Source: Fluviicola taffensis DSM 16823
GTDB lineage: Bacteria > Bacteroidota > Bacteroidia > Flavobacteriales_D > Crocinitomicaceae
NCBI RefSeq assembly: GCF_000194605.1
Contig: NC_015321.1
Location: forward strand, 2,790,001 to 2,854,000
Length of the DNA: 64,000 nt
Direction: 5' to 3'
A program made the position numbers and the translations under genes. Below the pieces are notes generated by a model. The model made no database searches, was not told the DNA's origin, and worked only from the letters and a program-made list of their open reading frames with translations. Positions 24,831 through 33,489 of this stretch are shown here, piece after piece (position 1 is the stretch's first letter; the number at the start of each line of letters is the position of its first letter).

Positions 24831-25697
24831 ATGAATATGACTAAAATGAATATTGCGGTTTTCTTTTCCATTATAGCACTTGTTTTCATGTCATGTGAAG
24901 GGAAATTAAAAAAGACTCCACTTATTGATGGTACATTTGAAACAAAAGTGAAATTAAACGATTCAATAATTTTGATAAATAGATATGATTCTAATGAAAA
25001 GTTGAATTCAAAAGATTATGAAAATCTAAACACAAAGATTCATAAGATTTTTTATTATGATGAATTTGGAGCACTAAAAGAATCTGCTATTGGATATCCA
25101 GATAAAACGAATACTAATTTTAGTTATGTGGATTGTAAATATTTCGATTCAAAAGGAAATTTAAAATCCCGGAAAATTCTAAATTCAGATTATACAGTGT
25201 TAGCTCATTATTATTGTGATTCCACATTAAATGTTTTTAGAAAAGTTTTCTATGGTGAATTAACTAAAAGAAAGATTTCAGAGATTTCTTGCACAGAAAA
25301 CAAAATAATAGACTTAGAAAATACTGATTTTTTAAATGTTAATAGGAAAGGAAACCTCCTATATCTAAAACCAAGTTGGTTTAAAGGTATCCATAAAAGA
25401 GCTATGATTACAATCAATTCTTATGATGGAATAAATCGAAATTTTATAAGTGAAGTTGTAGTAGAAAACAAAAGGGATTTATGTGTTGATTTAAGGAAAA
25501 TAGATACTTTTAAAGTGGTTTCAATTACTGTAAGTGTTGAGCATGGTTCAAAATTTGGAATGCCTTTATTAGTTCCAATTAGTATATTAATAGATGATTT
25601 CAATCATATTCCAGAAAACAACTTATTTCCAGTTATTGTTAAAGATGGTCAAATACGTTCTGGGAAGTACTTGCTTGAAGGTGGCAAAGCAACATGA
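24831..25697 (+). CDS. Hypothetical lipoprotein, 288 aa
   Basis: I do not recognise this protein. It is 288 residues with a hydrophobic N-terminus and a Cys in F-M-S-C-E-G near residue 22, a plausible lipidation site. The mature part has repeated Tyr/Asp/Lys-rich strands (Y-Y-D-E-F-G, Y-F-D-S-K-G) reminiscent of YD/MORN-like beta repeats in its first half. Strong AT bias relative to flanking genes. It converges with the WG-repeat gene, with only 25 bases between the stops and no hairpin there. Confidence 0.6.
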   Translation: MNMTKMNIAVFFSIIALVFMSCEGKLKKTPLIDGTFETKVKLNDSIILINRYDSNEKLNSKDYENLNTKIHKIFYYDEFGALKESAIGYPDKTNTNFSYVDCKYFDSKGNLKSRKILNSDYTVLAHYYCDSTLNVFRKVFYGELTKRKISEISCTENKIIDLENTDFLNVNRKGNLLYLKPSWFKGIHKRAMITINSYDGINRNFISEVVVENKRDLCVDLRKIDTFKVVSITVSVEHGSKFGMPLLVPISILIDDFNHIPENNLFPVIVKDGQIRSGKYLLEGGKAT

Positions 25698-25722
25698 AAT
25701 TTGAATTAATTGAGTCTCACCC

Positions 25723-26922
25723 CTATTGAATCTTCACCAACTTCCCATTAGCATCTACTCGGTAATCAATAAACCCTTTTTCGGTTTCTTCAACGACTAT
25801 TTTTTCGTCTGCTTTTACTTCAAAAAAGCGATATTCACTGAGTAATTTTCCTGTTTCATCCATCAATGCAAAAAGGTAATTGGAACTGGAATCGTCTTCT
25901 GAGTCAGATTTTTTTTGCACCGCGTATAATTGGTTTGTTCCTACGGAGAAAAGAGGAATCACTTGTTGAAACCCATTTCCCCCAATGAGCTTTCCGGTGA
26001 GATCCATAACTCCCATAAAGCGCTCTTCCAACGGTTCTGAATCAATTTCAGAATCCATACCTGTGATTAAAGTATCATACATAGAAAGTTCTTCCATTTT
26101 CTGTGCGATTTGCAATTTGGGAAGATTTCGTTCAATGTTTGCACGAAGACTTTCATTTGCTTCAAAAACAAATTGGTTGTTACCCACAGCTTCAATGCTT
26201 CTAAAAATGAATGGAAATAGAATCTTTCCAGTTTGATCTACGAGACTCGTTTGGTTGTGGAAGAAAACTTGTGCATATCCAAAATGAAATTCATCAGCAG
26301 AAGTGAATTTTTGCTCAATTTCGAAATTTCCTTTTCGATCGATGAAACCAATGAGATTCGATTTACTGGCCGCAGCAAAACCTTCCGAAAAAGGAGCTGC
26401 AAAGGTAAATTCATGGTCAATGATTACATTGTTTTTTTTGCTGATATAACCGTATTTGCCATTCAATTTAGTAAGAAAAAGCGATTCTGTTGGAGCGAAC
26501 ATTTCATCGTATTCAAAAGGAATGATGATTCTTCCCAAGGTGTCAACTAGCCCAAATTTTTTATCCAAATTTTGAGACCCAATGATTAAGCCATCTTCTA
26601 ATGACAATAAGCTGTTGTATTGACAAGGAAGTACCATTTTGAATTGATGATCGTAATATCCTAAGGAATAGGAGCGTTCAAAACCATTCGATTTATTGAT
26701 TTTGAAGACAAACAATCCCAAATCATTTTCAATAATGCGACTGTAAACAAAAGGAACTTTGATTTCTCCCTTTCTAGATGTTACACCATATTGTCCGGCA
26801 GCATTTTTTGAAATGGTATATGCTCCGCCGTAAATTTCTTTGTTATCAATCTCTTCCTCAAATTGAGCGGCAGAAAACAACGATAAAAAAGAAGTGATTG
26901 CTATAACTACAAGCCGGATCAA
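25723..26922 (-). CDS. WG repeat-containing exported protein
   Basis: A 399-residue protein with a signal peptide (about 1-20) and at least five WG-type beta repeats, each with a core like G-x-Y-G-V/Y-I-x-x-x-G-x-I/V-I-P-F-E-Y (for example K-F-G-L-V-D-T-L-G-R-I-I-I-P-F-E-Y). Such repeats are common in Bacteroidota exported proteins, with no defined activity. Its ATG overlaps the stop of the AI-2E family permease (ATGA on the minus strand), so both are one transcript. Confidence 0.85.
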   Translation of the reverse strand: MIRLVVIAITSFLSLFSAAQFEEEIDNKEIYGGAYTISKNAAGQYGVTSRKGEIKVPFVYSRIIENDLGLFVFKINKSNGFERSYSLGYYDHQFKMVLPCQYNSLLSLEDGLIIGSQNLDKKFGLVDTLGRIIIPFEYDEMFAPTESLFLTKLNGKYGYISKKNNVIIDHEFTFAAPFSEGFAAASKSNLIGFIDRKGNFEIEQKFTSADEFHFGYAQVFFHNQTSLVDQTGKILFPFIFRSIEAVGNNQFVFEANESLRANIERNLPKLQIAQKMEELSMYDTLITGMDSEIDSEPLEERFMGVMDLTGKLIGGNGFQQVIPLFSVGTNQLYAVQKKSDSEDDSSSNYLFALMDETGKLLSEYRFFEVKADEKIVVEETEKGFIDYRVDANGKLVKIQ

Positions 26923-27977
26923 TGTTCGATTTCTCCTTTCTCGGATAAAATAATCGCGATTCCACGCGTAGATTCAAATTTGGAAAACACAATCACCATA
27001 ATTACCGTGATTGGAACACTGAGAAACATTCCTGGTAATCCCCAAATGAATCCCCAAAAACCGAGTGAAAGAATGACAACTAGCGGGCTCACATTCATCG
27101 TATTTCCCATTATTTTTGGTTCTACGATGTTCCCAGCAATGAATTGTACAGAACCAAGACTGAAAAGAATAATAAGCGATTCACTGTAAGATCCAAATTG
27201 TACAATTGCAAACAAGGCGGGTAAAAAGGAACTGATGAGAACTCCGAAGAATGGGATAAAACTAAACATGAAAATGAGCAATGCCCAGAAAAATGGTGCG
27301 TTTAATCCCATTAAAGTAAGAAGGGAATAAGCAATCACAGAAGAAACCAATGCAATCAATGATTTAATTCCCAAGTAATCGGTAATGGCTTTCTCAATGC
27401 GGCGAATAACCAGTATTCGTTCGTCATACATAACTGGATTGGGGAATAAAGCTTTTACCTTGAATTTGAATGATGATTCTTCCAAAATGATGAAAAGCAT
27501 GTAAATCAATACAATGACAACATTTGAAATGATTGTCTGCAATGACATAAGTACAGATGAAAAGTATTTTGTTATCAGGTCATTGGAGTTGAAGCTTTTG
27601 GTGATGTCTTCTATTTTATAAGAGGATAAACTATCGAAATCTTTTAAAATTGAGGTTAAATTGGTGTTGTAAACATCGTAATACTTAATGAGTTCTTGAA
27701 TATTACGCTCGAAAATCAAACCAATTACCCAAACCAAGGAAAAAAGAATTCCGGTACTCAGAAGTGTTTTCAATGCTTTTGGAAACCACCTGTCTTTAAG
27801 CCCAATGACATAAAATAAGGATCGAACTTTGCGCATCAAAAGCCACAAAATCACTCCGAAAATGAGTGGAATAATCAAGCTTCTTCCCAAATAAAGAATC
27901 ACCACAAGTAGCGCTAGAATAATCAAGGCATGACTTGTCGTTTGAATTTTTGCTATTCTTTTGGGAGTGTTTTCCAT
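26919..27977 (-). CDS. AI-2E family transporter (permease)
   Basis: A 352-residue inner-membrane protein with about seven or eight hydrophobic helices: two or three at the N-terminus, a soluble stretch (about 90-150), and the conserved C-terminal block including N-A-P-F-F-W-A, F-F-G-V-L-I-S and G-N-x-V-E-P-K-I-M-G. The family covers the TqsA autoinducer exporter and sodium/proton antiporters, so the substrate cannot be told. I chose the ATG at 27977 (M-E-N-T-P-K-R) over the ATG at 28004 because the conserved protein begins there. Confidence 0.85.
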   Translation of the reverse strand: MENTPKRIAKIQTTSHALIILALLVVILYLGRSLIIPLIFGVILWLLMRKVRSLFYVIGLKDRWFPKALKTLLSTGILFSLVWVIGLIFERNIQELIKYYDVYNTNLTSILKDFDSLSSYKIEDITKSFNSNDLITKYFSSVLMSLQTIISNVVIVLIYMLFIILEESSFKFKVKALFPNPVMYDERILVIRRIEKAITDYLGIKSLIALVSSVIAYSLLTLMGLNAPFFWALLIFMFSFIPFFGVLISSFLPALFAIVQFGSYSESLIILFSLGSVQFIAGNIVEPKIMGNTMNVSPLVVILSLGFWGFIWGLPGMFLSVPITVIMVIVFSKFESTRGIAIILSEKGEIEH

Positions 27978-28021
27978 ATTTCTCTCGAAATTAAGAAAAA
28001 GCACATGCTAATTTTTAATTT

Positions 28022-28135
28022 ATGCTAAAAAAATCGAATAATAAGCATGTTCTAAATACGACATTGCCTTCAGGTATCTATTTGGTGAAAGTTTCTGGTT
28101 TAGATTCCAAACCTGTTCGCTTGGTTGTAAACTGA
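28022..28135 (+). pseudogene. Orphan T9SS type A sorting-tail fragment (37 codons)
   Basis: An ATG-initiated frame of 37 codons encodes L-P-S-G-I-Y-L-V-K-V-S-G followed by K-P-V-R-L-V-V-N and a stop. This is the typical last third of a T9SS type A sorting domain, which normally sits at the C-terminus of proteins of several hundred residues. An in-frame TAA at 28016-28018 closes the frame upstream. It lies on the plus strand between two minus-strand genes. The simplest reading is the decayed end of a lost cargo gene; a free-standing tail peptide is less likely. Confidence 0.65.
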
Positions 28136-28136
28136 A

Positions 28137-28167
28137 AAACGGCACTTAAAAAAGCGCCGTTTCGTTT
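28137..28167 (-). terminator. Bidirectional terminator after the thiolase gene
   Basis: AAACGGC (28137-28143) pairs with GCCGTTT (28156-28162), with CTT/AAG inner pairing around a short A-rich loop. On the minus strand a T run follows the stem, ending the fad operon. It also follows the orphan tail on the plus strand. Confidence 0.8.
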
Positions 28168-28189
28168 TATTGATTTTGGTTAGACCAAT

Positions 28190-29371
28190 TTACTTCAACA
28201 ACTCAATCACACCAGCTGCACCTTGTCCTGTTCCCACACACATGGTAACGACTCCGTACTTTTGCTTTCTTCTGCGCAATTCGTTAATCATTTGAACTGT
28301 TAGTTTTGCTCCAGTACATCCAAGCGGGTGCCCCAAGGCAATTGCTCCACCATTTACGTTCACGATATCAGGGTTTAAGCCAACTTCGCGAATAACTGCC
28401 AATGATTGAGATGCAAATGCTTCATTCAACTCAAATAAGTGGATGTCGTTCAAGCTCATTCCAGCTTGTTTCAATGCTTTCGGAATCGCATCTACTGGCC
28501 CAATTCCCATGATTCGAGGTTCTACACCAACAACTGCGTAACTAACCAAGCGCGCAATTGGTTCAATGTTCAACTCTTTTACCATTTTCTCAGACATGAC
28601 CATCACAAAAGCAGCTCCGTCTGAAGTTTGAGAAGAGTTACCAGCTGTTACACTGCCTTGCGCATCAAAAACGGGACGTAATTTACCAAGTCCTTCAAGC
28701 GTTGAAACGCGTGGGCCTTCATCCGTGTCGACATTGTATTTTTTGACTTGTCTTTTTTCGTTTTCATCTAAGAAGATATTTTCCACTTCAATCGGAACAA
28801 TGTCTTCTTTGAATTTGCCTTCAGCGATTGCTTTCAATGCTTTTTCATGCGATTTTAACGAAAAGATATCCTGATCTTCTCTGCTTACATTGAATTGCGT
28901 TGCCACAGCTTCTGCCGTTAATCCCATTCCCCAATACCAAGTTGGGTTTTCTTTCGCAACACTTGGATTCGGAACAATTCTCCAACCTCCCATTGCCATA
29001 ACTGACATGGATTCAACGCCACCCGCAATAATGCAATCAGCCATTCCAGCTTCAATTTTTGCTTGCGCCAATGCAATGGTTTCCAAGCCAGATGAACAGT
29101 AACGATTTACCGTCATTCCTGGAACTTTGTCGGTTTTCAATCCCATTAAGGAAATCAAACGACCAACGTTCAATCCTTGTTCTGCTTCTGGGGTTGCATT
29201 CCCAACGATTACGTCGTCGATGCGTGTTTTTTCTACTTGCGGAACGCTGGCAACTAAGTGTTCAATCACACGGGCTGCTAAATCATCTGGACGGAAGAAT
29301 CGAAATCCTCCTTTTCCTGCTTTTCCTACTGCTGAGCGGAATCCCGCTACGATATATGCTTTGTTTGACAT
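28190..29371 (-). CDS. fadA: Acetyl-CoA C-acyltransferase (3-ketoacyl-CoA thiolase)
   Basis: A 393-residue thiolase, the exact usual length. The nucleophile Cys is in N-R-Y-C-S-S-G-L, and the second active site motif [14 protein letters not shown] is present. It cleaves 3-ketoacyl-CoA with CoA to give acetyl-CoA and a shortened acyl-CoA in beta-oxidation. I chose the ATG at 29371 (M-S-N-K-A-Y-I-V); the longer frame would translate the palindromic repeat upstream. It lies 100 bp downstream of the FadN-type gene and is the last gene of the block. Confidence 0.95.
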   Translation of the reverse strand: MSNKAYIVAGFRSAVGKAGKGGFRFFRPDDLAARVIEHLVASVPQVEKTRIDDVIVGNATPEAEQGLNVGRLISLMGLKTDKVPGMTVNRYCSSGLETIALAQAKIEAGMADCIIAGGVESMSVMAMGGWRIVPNPSVAKENPTWYWGMGLTAEAVATQFNVSREDQDIFSLKSHEKALKAIAEGKFKEDIVPIEVENIFLDENEKRQVKKYNVDTDEGPRVSTLEGLGKLRPVFDAQGSVTAGNSSQTSDGAAFVMVMSEKMVKELNIEPIARLVSYAVVGVEPRIMGIGPVDAIPKALKQAGMSLNDIHLFELNEAFASQSLAVIREVGLNPDIVNVNGGAIALGHPLGCTGAKLTVQMINELRRRKQKYGVVTMCVGTGQGAAGVIELLK

Positions 29372-29400
29372 GTTTTTAATTTTTATTTGAGATTCAAATT

Positions 29401-29460
29401 CCTCCCTTGAGGGAGGATTCAGGAGGGTGGCCATCCCCCTCTGTCCCCCTTTGAAGGGGG
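29401..29460. repeat. Double palindrome inside the fad operon
   Basis: CCTCCCT-TG-AGGGAGG at 29401-29416 and CCCCCTT-TG-AAGGGGG at 29445-29460, with related G/C-rich pieces between them. Purine/pyrimidine-asymmetric arms with a TG centre resemble dispersed repeats often seen in Bacteroidota spacers. Being between fadN and fadA, it would be transcribed and could stabilise or attenuate the mRNA. Confidence 0.75.
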
Positions 29461-29468
29461 AAGCCGTT

Positions 29469-31874
29469 TTAATTCCTCAAAATCTTCCCCGATTTCACCA
29501 AACTCTCCAAGCGCTCCAAGGTCTTACGCTGTTGACACAATTCCACGAATGCTTTTCGTTCGAGATCCAATAAGTACTGTTCAGAAACAACCGTGTTTTC
29601 GCTTAAATCGCCGCCACAAAGAACCCAGCCAAGCTTTTCTGAAATGACTTGATCGTGTTCCGACATGTAGTGTCCAGATTTCATAGAGTTTGCACCAACG
29701 TAGATGATTCCAAGTCCTTCCTGACCAAGAACTGTAATGTTCTTTTCTCTTTTCGGAGCAATGTATCCTTTGTCTGCTAATTCCAATGTGGCTGCTTTTG
29801 CTCTTGTTAATTGATATTCGCGCGAAACAACCACTTCGTCTGTTCCAGGTCGTAAATAGCCTAAATCGAATGCTTCGTATGCGGAAGTAGAAACTTTCGC
29901 TTGTCCGATAGAAAGGAAACGTTCACGTAATCTATTAATTTTGATATCACCATCTTTCAATTCTTCTGAGAATCGTTTTGCGAATTCTTTGGAACCTCCT
30001 CCACCAGGAATCAATCCAACGCCAAATTCAACTAAGCCCATATAAAGCTCCGCATGAGCTACAACTTTATCCGAATGCATGGATAGTTCACAGCCACCAC
30101 CCAAAGCCATATTATGCGGAGCTACAATTACTGGGATATTTGAATAACGAACGCGCATCATCGTATCTTGGAATGCTTTCACGGCGAAGTTTAATTCGTC
30201 GTAATCTTGTTCTGCAGCCATCATGAAAATCATTCCCACATTTGCACCAGCAGAGAAGTTTCCACCTGTATTGGAAATTACCAATCCTTTGTATTCTTTT
30301 TCCGCTAAATCAATGGATTTATTGATTCCTTCAATCACTCCACCGCCGATTGTATTCATTTTCGTGTGGAATTCAAGGTTTAGGATTCCATCTCCTAAGT
30401 CTACCAAAGTAGCATCAGAATTACCCCAAATTTTGTTCGTTTCACGTAATGCATCTAGAATCACCAAATGTTCTGTTCCTGGAATAATTTGATACGTTTT
30501 TGAAACGATATCGTAGTAGTATTTTTTACCACCTTCGGATTTGTAGAACGACTTATTTCCTGTAGCAACAAGTTCTTTCACCCATTCTGCAACAACAAAT
30601 CCTTCACTTTCCGCCAATTCAATTCCTTTTTGAACCCCAATCATGTCCCAGTTTTCGAATGGCCCATAGGTCCAAGCGTAACCAGAACGGATGGCATCAT
30701 CAATACTGAAAAGTACGTCTGAAATTTCAGGTACTCGTTGAGAAATATATGCAAATAAAGAAGCGTAATGTTTTCTCAATAAATCTCCTGCTTTAGATTT
30801 GTCTGACAATAACATCCCTAAGCGGGTTTTTAAATCTGGAGCTTGTTTTGCCATTTCCAATACAGGGAATTTAGCTTTCTCTAGCGGACGGTATTTCAAT
30901 GTTTCTAAGTCAAGCGCAAATCGATTGACATTACCCGAAGCATCTTTTTCCTTATAGTAGAATCCTTTTTTGGTTTTGTCACCCAAGAATTTATTTTCAA
31001 TGAGGAAGTTTAAGACTTTCGACTCTTTTAAATCCTTTACCATTTGGTCATTTGGTAAATTGGCCTGTAAACCTTTGGTAACGTTATATGCAGTATCCAA
31101 GCCAACCAAATCGCCTAGCTTAAATGTTCCCGTTTTAGGTCGTTCCAAAATTGCACCTGTTAATGAGTCTGCTTCTTCGATGCTTAAACCAAGGTCTTGT
31201 GCTAATTCCATCACTTTTGCCATCGAATAAACCCCAATACGGTTTCCAATGAATCCAGGAGTATCTTTACACAGTACAGTTTTCTTTCCTAAAATTTTAG
31301 AGCCGAAAGTCATGTAGAAGTCAATAATCTCAGGAGAAGTTTCTTTGGTAGGAATGACTTCCAATAAAGGCAAGTATCTTGGCGGATTGAAGAAGTGGGT
31401 TCCCGCAAAATGCTTTTTGAAATCGTCAGATCTTCCGTCCAACATCAAGTGAATTGGAATACCAGATGTATTGGTAGAAATCAATGTGCCAGGCTTGCGG
31501 AATTTCTCTACTGTTGCGAAGACTTGTTGTTTGATGTCAAGTCGCTCAATAACTACCTCGATAATCCAATCAACATCGGCAATTTTTGCCATATCGTCTT
31601 CAAAGTTTCCCGTTTGAATTCTTGAGGCGAAAGACTTTTTGTAAATCGGTGAAGGATTTGAGGCTAATGCAAATTGCAAAGCTTCATTTACAATACGATT
31701 TCTTACAGCCTTGCTTTCAAGTGTAAGTCCTTTTGCTTTTTCAGCTTCATTGGGCTCTTTTGGAAGAATGTCGAGGAGTAAAACCTCGCATCCAACATTG
31801 GCAAAATGACAAGCGATTCGAGATCCCATTACACCTGATCCCAGAATTGCTACTTTTTTAATGTGTCTGTTCAT
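29469..31874 (-). CDS. 3-hydroxyacyl-CoA dehydrogenase/enoyl-CoA hydratase (FadN type)
   Basis: An 801-residue bifunctional beta-oxidation enzyme. The N-terminal NAD-binding domain has G12-S-G-V-M-G17, followed by the 3HCDH C-terminal domains (to about 430). A crotonase domain then occupies about 480-680 with the oxyanion-hole segments G-G-N-F-S-A-G-A-N and A-L-G-G-G-C-E-L. The order dehydrogenase then hydratase is that of Bacillus FadN, the reverse of E. coli FadB. It hydrates trans-2-enoyl-CoA and oxidises 3-hydroxyacyl-CoA. It is placed between marR and fadA on the minus strand, probably one operon. Confidence 0.92.
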   Translation of the reverse strand: MNRHIKKVAILGSGVMGSRIACHFANVGCEVLLLDILPKEPNEAEKAKGLTLESKAVRNRIVNEALQFALASNPSPIYKKSFASRIQTGNFEDDMAKIADVDWIIEVVIERLDIKQQVFATVEKFRKPGTLISTNTSGIPIHLMLDGRSDDFKKHFAGTHFFNPPRYLPLLEVIPTKETSPEIIDFYMTFGSKILGKKTVLCKDTPGFIGNRIGVYSMAKVMELAQDLGLSIEEADSLTGAILERPKTGTFKLGDLVGLDTAYNVTKGLQANLPNDQMVKDLKESKVLNFLIENKFLGDKTKKGFYYKEKDASGNVNRFALDLETLKYRPLEKAKFPVLEMAKQAPDLKTRLGMLLSDKSKAGDLLRKHYASLFAYISQRVPEISDVLFSIDDAIRSGYAWTYGPFENWDMIGVQKGIELAESEGFVVAEWVKELVATGNKSFYKSEGGKKYYYDIVSKTYQIIPGTEHLVILDALRETNKIWGNSDATLVDLGDGILNLEFHTKMNTIGGGVIEGINKSIDLAEKEYKGLVISNTGGNFSAGANVGMIFMMAAEQDYDELNFAVKAFQDTMMRVRYSNIPVIVAPHNMALGGGCELSMHSDKVVAHAELYMGLVEFGVGLIPGGGGSKEFAKRFSEELKDGDIKINRLRERFLSIGQAKVSTSAYEAFDLGYLRPGTDEVVVSREYQLTRAKAATLELADKGYIAPKREKNITVLGQEGLGIIYVGANSMKSGHYMSEHDQVISEKLGWVLCGGDLSENTVVSEQYLLDLERKAFVELCQQRKTLERLESLVKSGKILRN

Positions 31875-31937
31875 ATTACTTTATTCTTTATGCAAATTCT
31901 TTGAAAATTTCCAAAGTGGATTGCGTTTATTTTTTGG

Positions 31938-32387
31938 TTATTCTTCCGAGTTTATAAAATCATCTTCATCGATGATAGCTTGAATTTGATCAATAACAGA
32001 TTCAAAAATGTCGATGTGTTCTTTTGGAATTCGTTCGATGACTTTATTATTGAATTCAAAAACAACATCGCGTGCAATGTAGCGTGCTTTCAATCCTTCT
32101 TCTGTAAGGAAAATGCGAACGATTCGTTTATCCAATTTATCCTCTTCTCTGCGAATGAATCCATTTTCTTCCATGGTTTTTAATGTCCTAGAAAGACTGG
32201 TTGGCTCCATTCCCATTCGTGGACCTAACTGAGTGCTTGGAGTTCCTTCCCGATCAATGTGGAGAAGGATAAAACCAACAGACATGCTAATTCCATAGCT
32301 GTTTGCTCGTTGGTTGTACATGCGCGACATTTTGTGCCATGTTAATCGGACATCTAAGTCGATGAGGTATTGGGGCTTATTTTGCAT
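31938..32387 (-). CDS. MarR family transcriptional regulator
   Basis: A 149-residue winged-helix regulator. The recognition region is P-T-S-L-S-R-T-L-K-T-M-E-E-N-G-F-I-R-R, followed by the wing D-K-R-I-V-R-I-F-L-T-E-E-G. MarR proteins bind palindromes as dimers and release them on ligand binding. A 9-bp-arm palindrome lies 30 bp upstream of its ATG, so it probably represses itself and the fadN-fadA genes behind it; acyl-CoA is a plausible ligand by analogy but is an inference. Confidence 0.9.
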   Translation of the reverse strand: MQNKPQYLIDLDVRLTWHKMSRMYNQRANSYGISMSVGFILLHIDREGTPSTQLGPRMGMEPTSLSRTLKTMEENGFIRREEDKLDKRIVRIFLTEEGLKARYIARDVVFEFNNKVIERIPKEHIDIFESVIDQIQAIIDEDDFINSEE

Positions 32388-32416
32388 ACTGTGAACTTAT
32401 CACGAATATACAAAAC

Positions 32417-32438
32417 AATATTATGTGTGCATAATATT
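32417..32438. promoter_or_regulatory. Probable MarR operator
   Basis: AATATTATG (32417-32425), a TGTG spacer and CATAATATT (32430-32438): perfect 9-bp inverted arms. It lies in the short gap between the thioesterase stop and the marR start, where the marR-fad promoter should be. Confidence 0.7.
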
Positions 32439-32462
32439 TTAACTATTTTTTTTGGGGAAGAA

Positions 32463-32870
32463 TTACCAGAGTTCTGGGTGACGGAATACGGTTCCGTTAA
32501 ATTTAGCAATAATTTTTTGATTTTGGTTGTAAACAATTGACTCATAGCGTCCAATTGTTTTTCCGCAATTGATTTCTTTGCAGATTACAAGGAGTTCATC
32601 GTTTACAAATACGGGGGCAATGTGCGCGATTGAAGTTTCGATACTTACTGCTTTTTGTCCGCGACTATTGGCTGCAAAGGCTAAAGCAGAGTCTGAAATG
32701 GAATAGGAAATACCGCCGTGAGCAGTTTGATGACCGTTGACCATTTCTGGTCGAACAGTGATGGTTAGTTTACAGAAACCAGGTTCTATCTCAAGAATTC
32801 GGATGCCTAACCATTGGGAAAAGGCATCCGTATTCATCATTTCAGTGACAATATCTTGAGGTGTTTTCAT
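32463..32870 (-). CDS. PaaI-type hotdog-fold thioesterase
   Basis: A 135-residue hotdog protein. The N-G-H-Q-T-A-H-G-G-I segment holds the conserved His-Gly-Gly of PaaI/PaaD thioesterases, and a following Asp in S-I-S-D-S-A-L is the usual catalytic acid. The family hydrolyses (hydroxy)phenylacetyl-CoA or other aromatic or acyl-CoAs and often acts as a CoA-recycling housekeeper next to catabolic operons. Next to fadN-fadA and marR it likely protects against trapped acyl-CoA. It follows the 158-aa gene with one base between them. Confidence 0.88.
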   Translation of the reverse strand: MKTPQDIVTEMMNTDAFSQWLGIRILEIEPGFCKLTITVRPEMVNGHQTAHGGISYSISDSALAFAANSRGQKAVSIETSIAHIAPVFVNDELLVICKEINCGKTIGRYESIVYNQNQKIIAKFNGTVFRHPELW

Positions 32871-32871
32871 C

Positions 32872-33348
32872 TTAATCTAAAGATCTTGAAAGCAAAGAAA
32901 TCATTGCTAAAATCACTATGAATAACTGTGTTGCAGTTTCATCGTCCAATGTAACTCCTTCAGCATCTTCCATTCCGATTTCCATTGCCAAGAATTTCAC
33001 TAAATCTGGTTGGTCGGAAAAATCTTCTAAAATACCATCATCTTCATTTTCAAAGTACTCATCCAATAATTGAAAATACGGTTCTTCAAATCCATCAATT
33101 AACTCTTCGCTTACACTTTTTGGATGTAATCCTGCTTGAGCATAAGCTTCCAAAACTACGGTGTAATAGTAAATCAATAAACTTTCTAATCCTTCATTTT
33201 GGTATTCTTGCGCAGCAGACATAATGTATCCCAAAAGAACGGGTTGAGCTGCTGTTTGAGCTTCTGATAATCTGTCTAAAGCGTTATCATCTAATCCATC
33301 AACTTTTTGGATTGCCGCTTCAATGTGTCCTATTGAGACTTGTGCCAT
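32872..33348 (-). CDS. Conserved hypothetical acidic helical protein, 158 aa
   Basis: I do not recognise a named domain. It is a 158-residue, strongly acidic, mostly helical protein without signal peptide or membrane helix; the last 20 residues are hydrophobic. It is one base upstream of the hotdog thioesterase gene, so it is co-transcribed with it. The -7 element at 33365 supports the ATG at 33348. A cytoplasmic role linked to the fatty-acid block is possible only by position. Confidence 0.65.
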   Translation of the reverse strand: MAQVSIGHIEAAIQKVDGLDDNALDRLSEAQTAAQPVLLGYIMSAAQEYQNEGLESLLIYYYTVVLEAYAQAGLHPKSVSEELIDGFEEPYFQLLDEYFENEDDGILEDFSDQPDLVKFLAMEIGMEDAEGVTLDDETATQLFIVILAMISLLSRSLD

Positions 33349-33364
33349 GTTTTATTTTTTTAAG

Positions 33365-33372
33365 CAAATGTA
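33365..33372 (-). promoter_or_regulatory. -7 element upstream of the 158-aa gene
   Basis: On the minus strand TACATTTG matches TAnnTTTG, 16 nt before the ATG at 33348. No clear -33 element. Confidence 0.5.
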
Positions 33373-33477
33373 CTGTAATCTTTAGAGATATGTTTCCGAA
33401 TTGGCTTTTGATTTAACCATAAATTACTCTTAAAAAAAATCTGAAAAAATCAGCAAGCTCGTGAATTGGATAAATAC

Positions 33478-33485
33478 TATCTTTG
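33478..33485 (+). promoter_or_regulatory. -7 element immediately before the DUF2461 start
   Basis: TATCTTTG ends 4 nt before the ATG at 33490, so the transcript would begin at or next to the start codon (leaderless). Confidence 0.6.
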
Positions 33486-33489
33486 AAAC

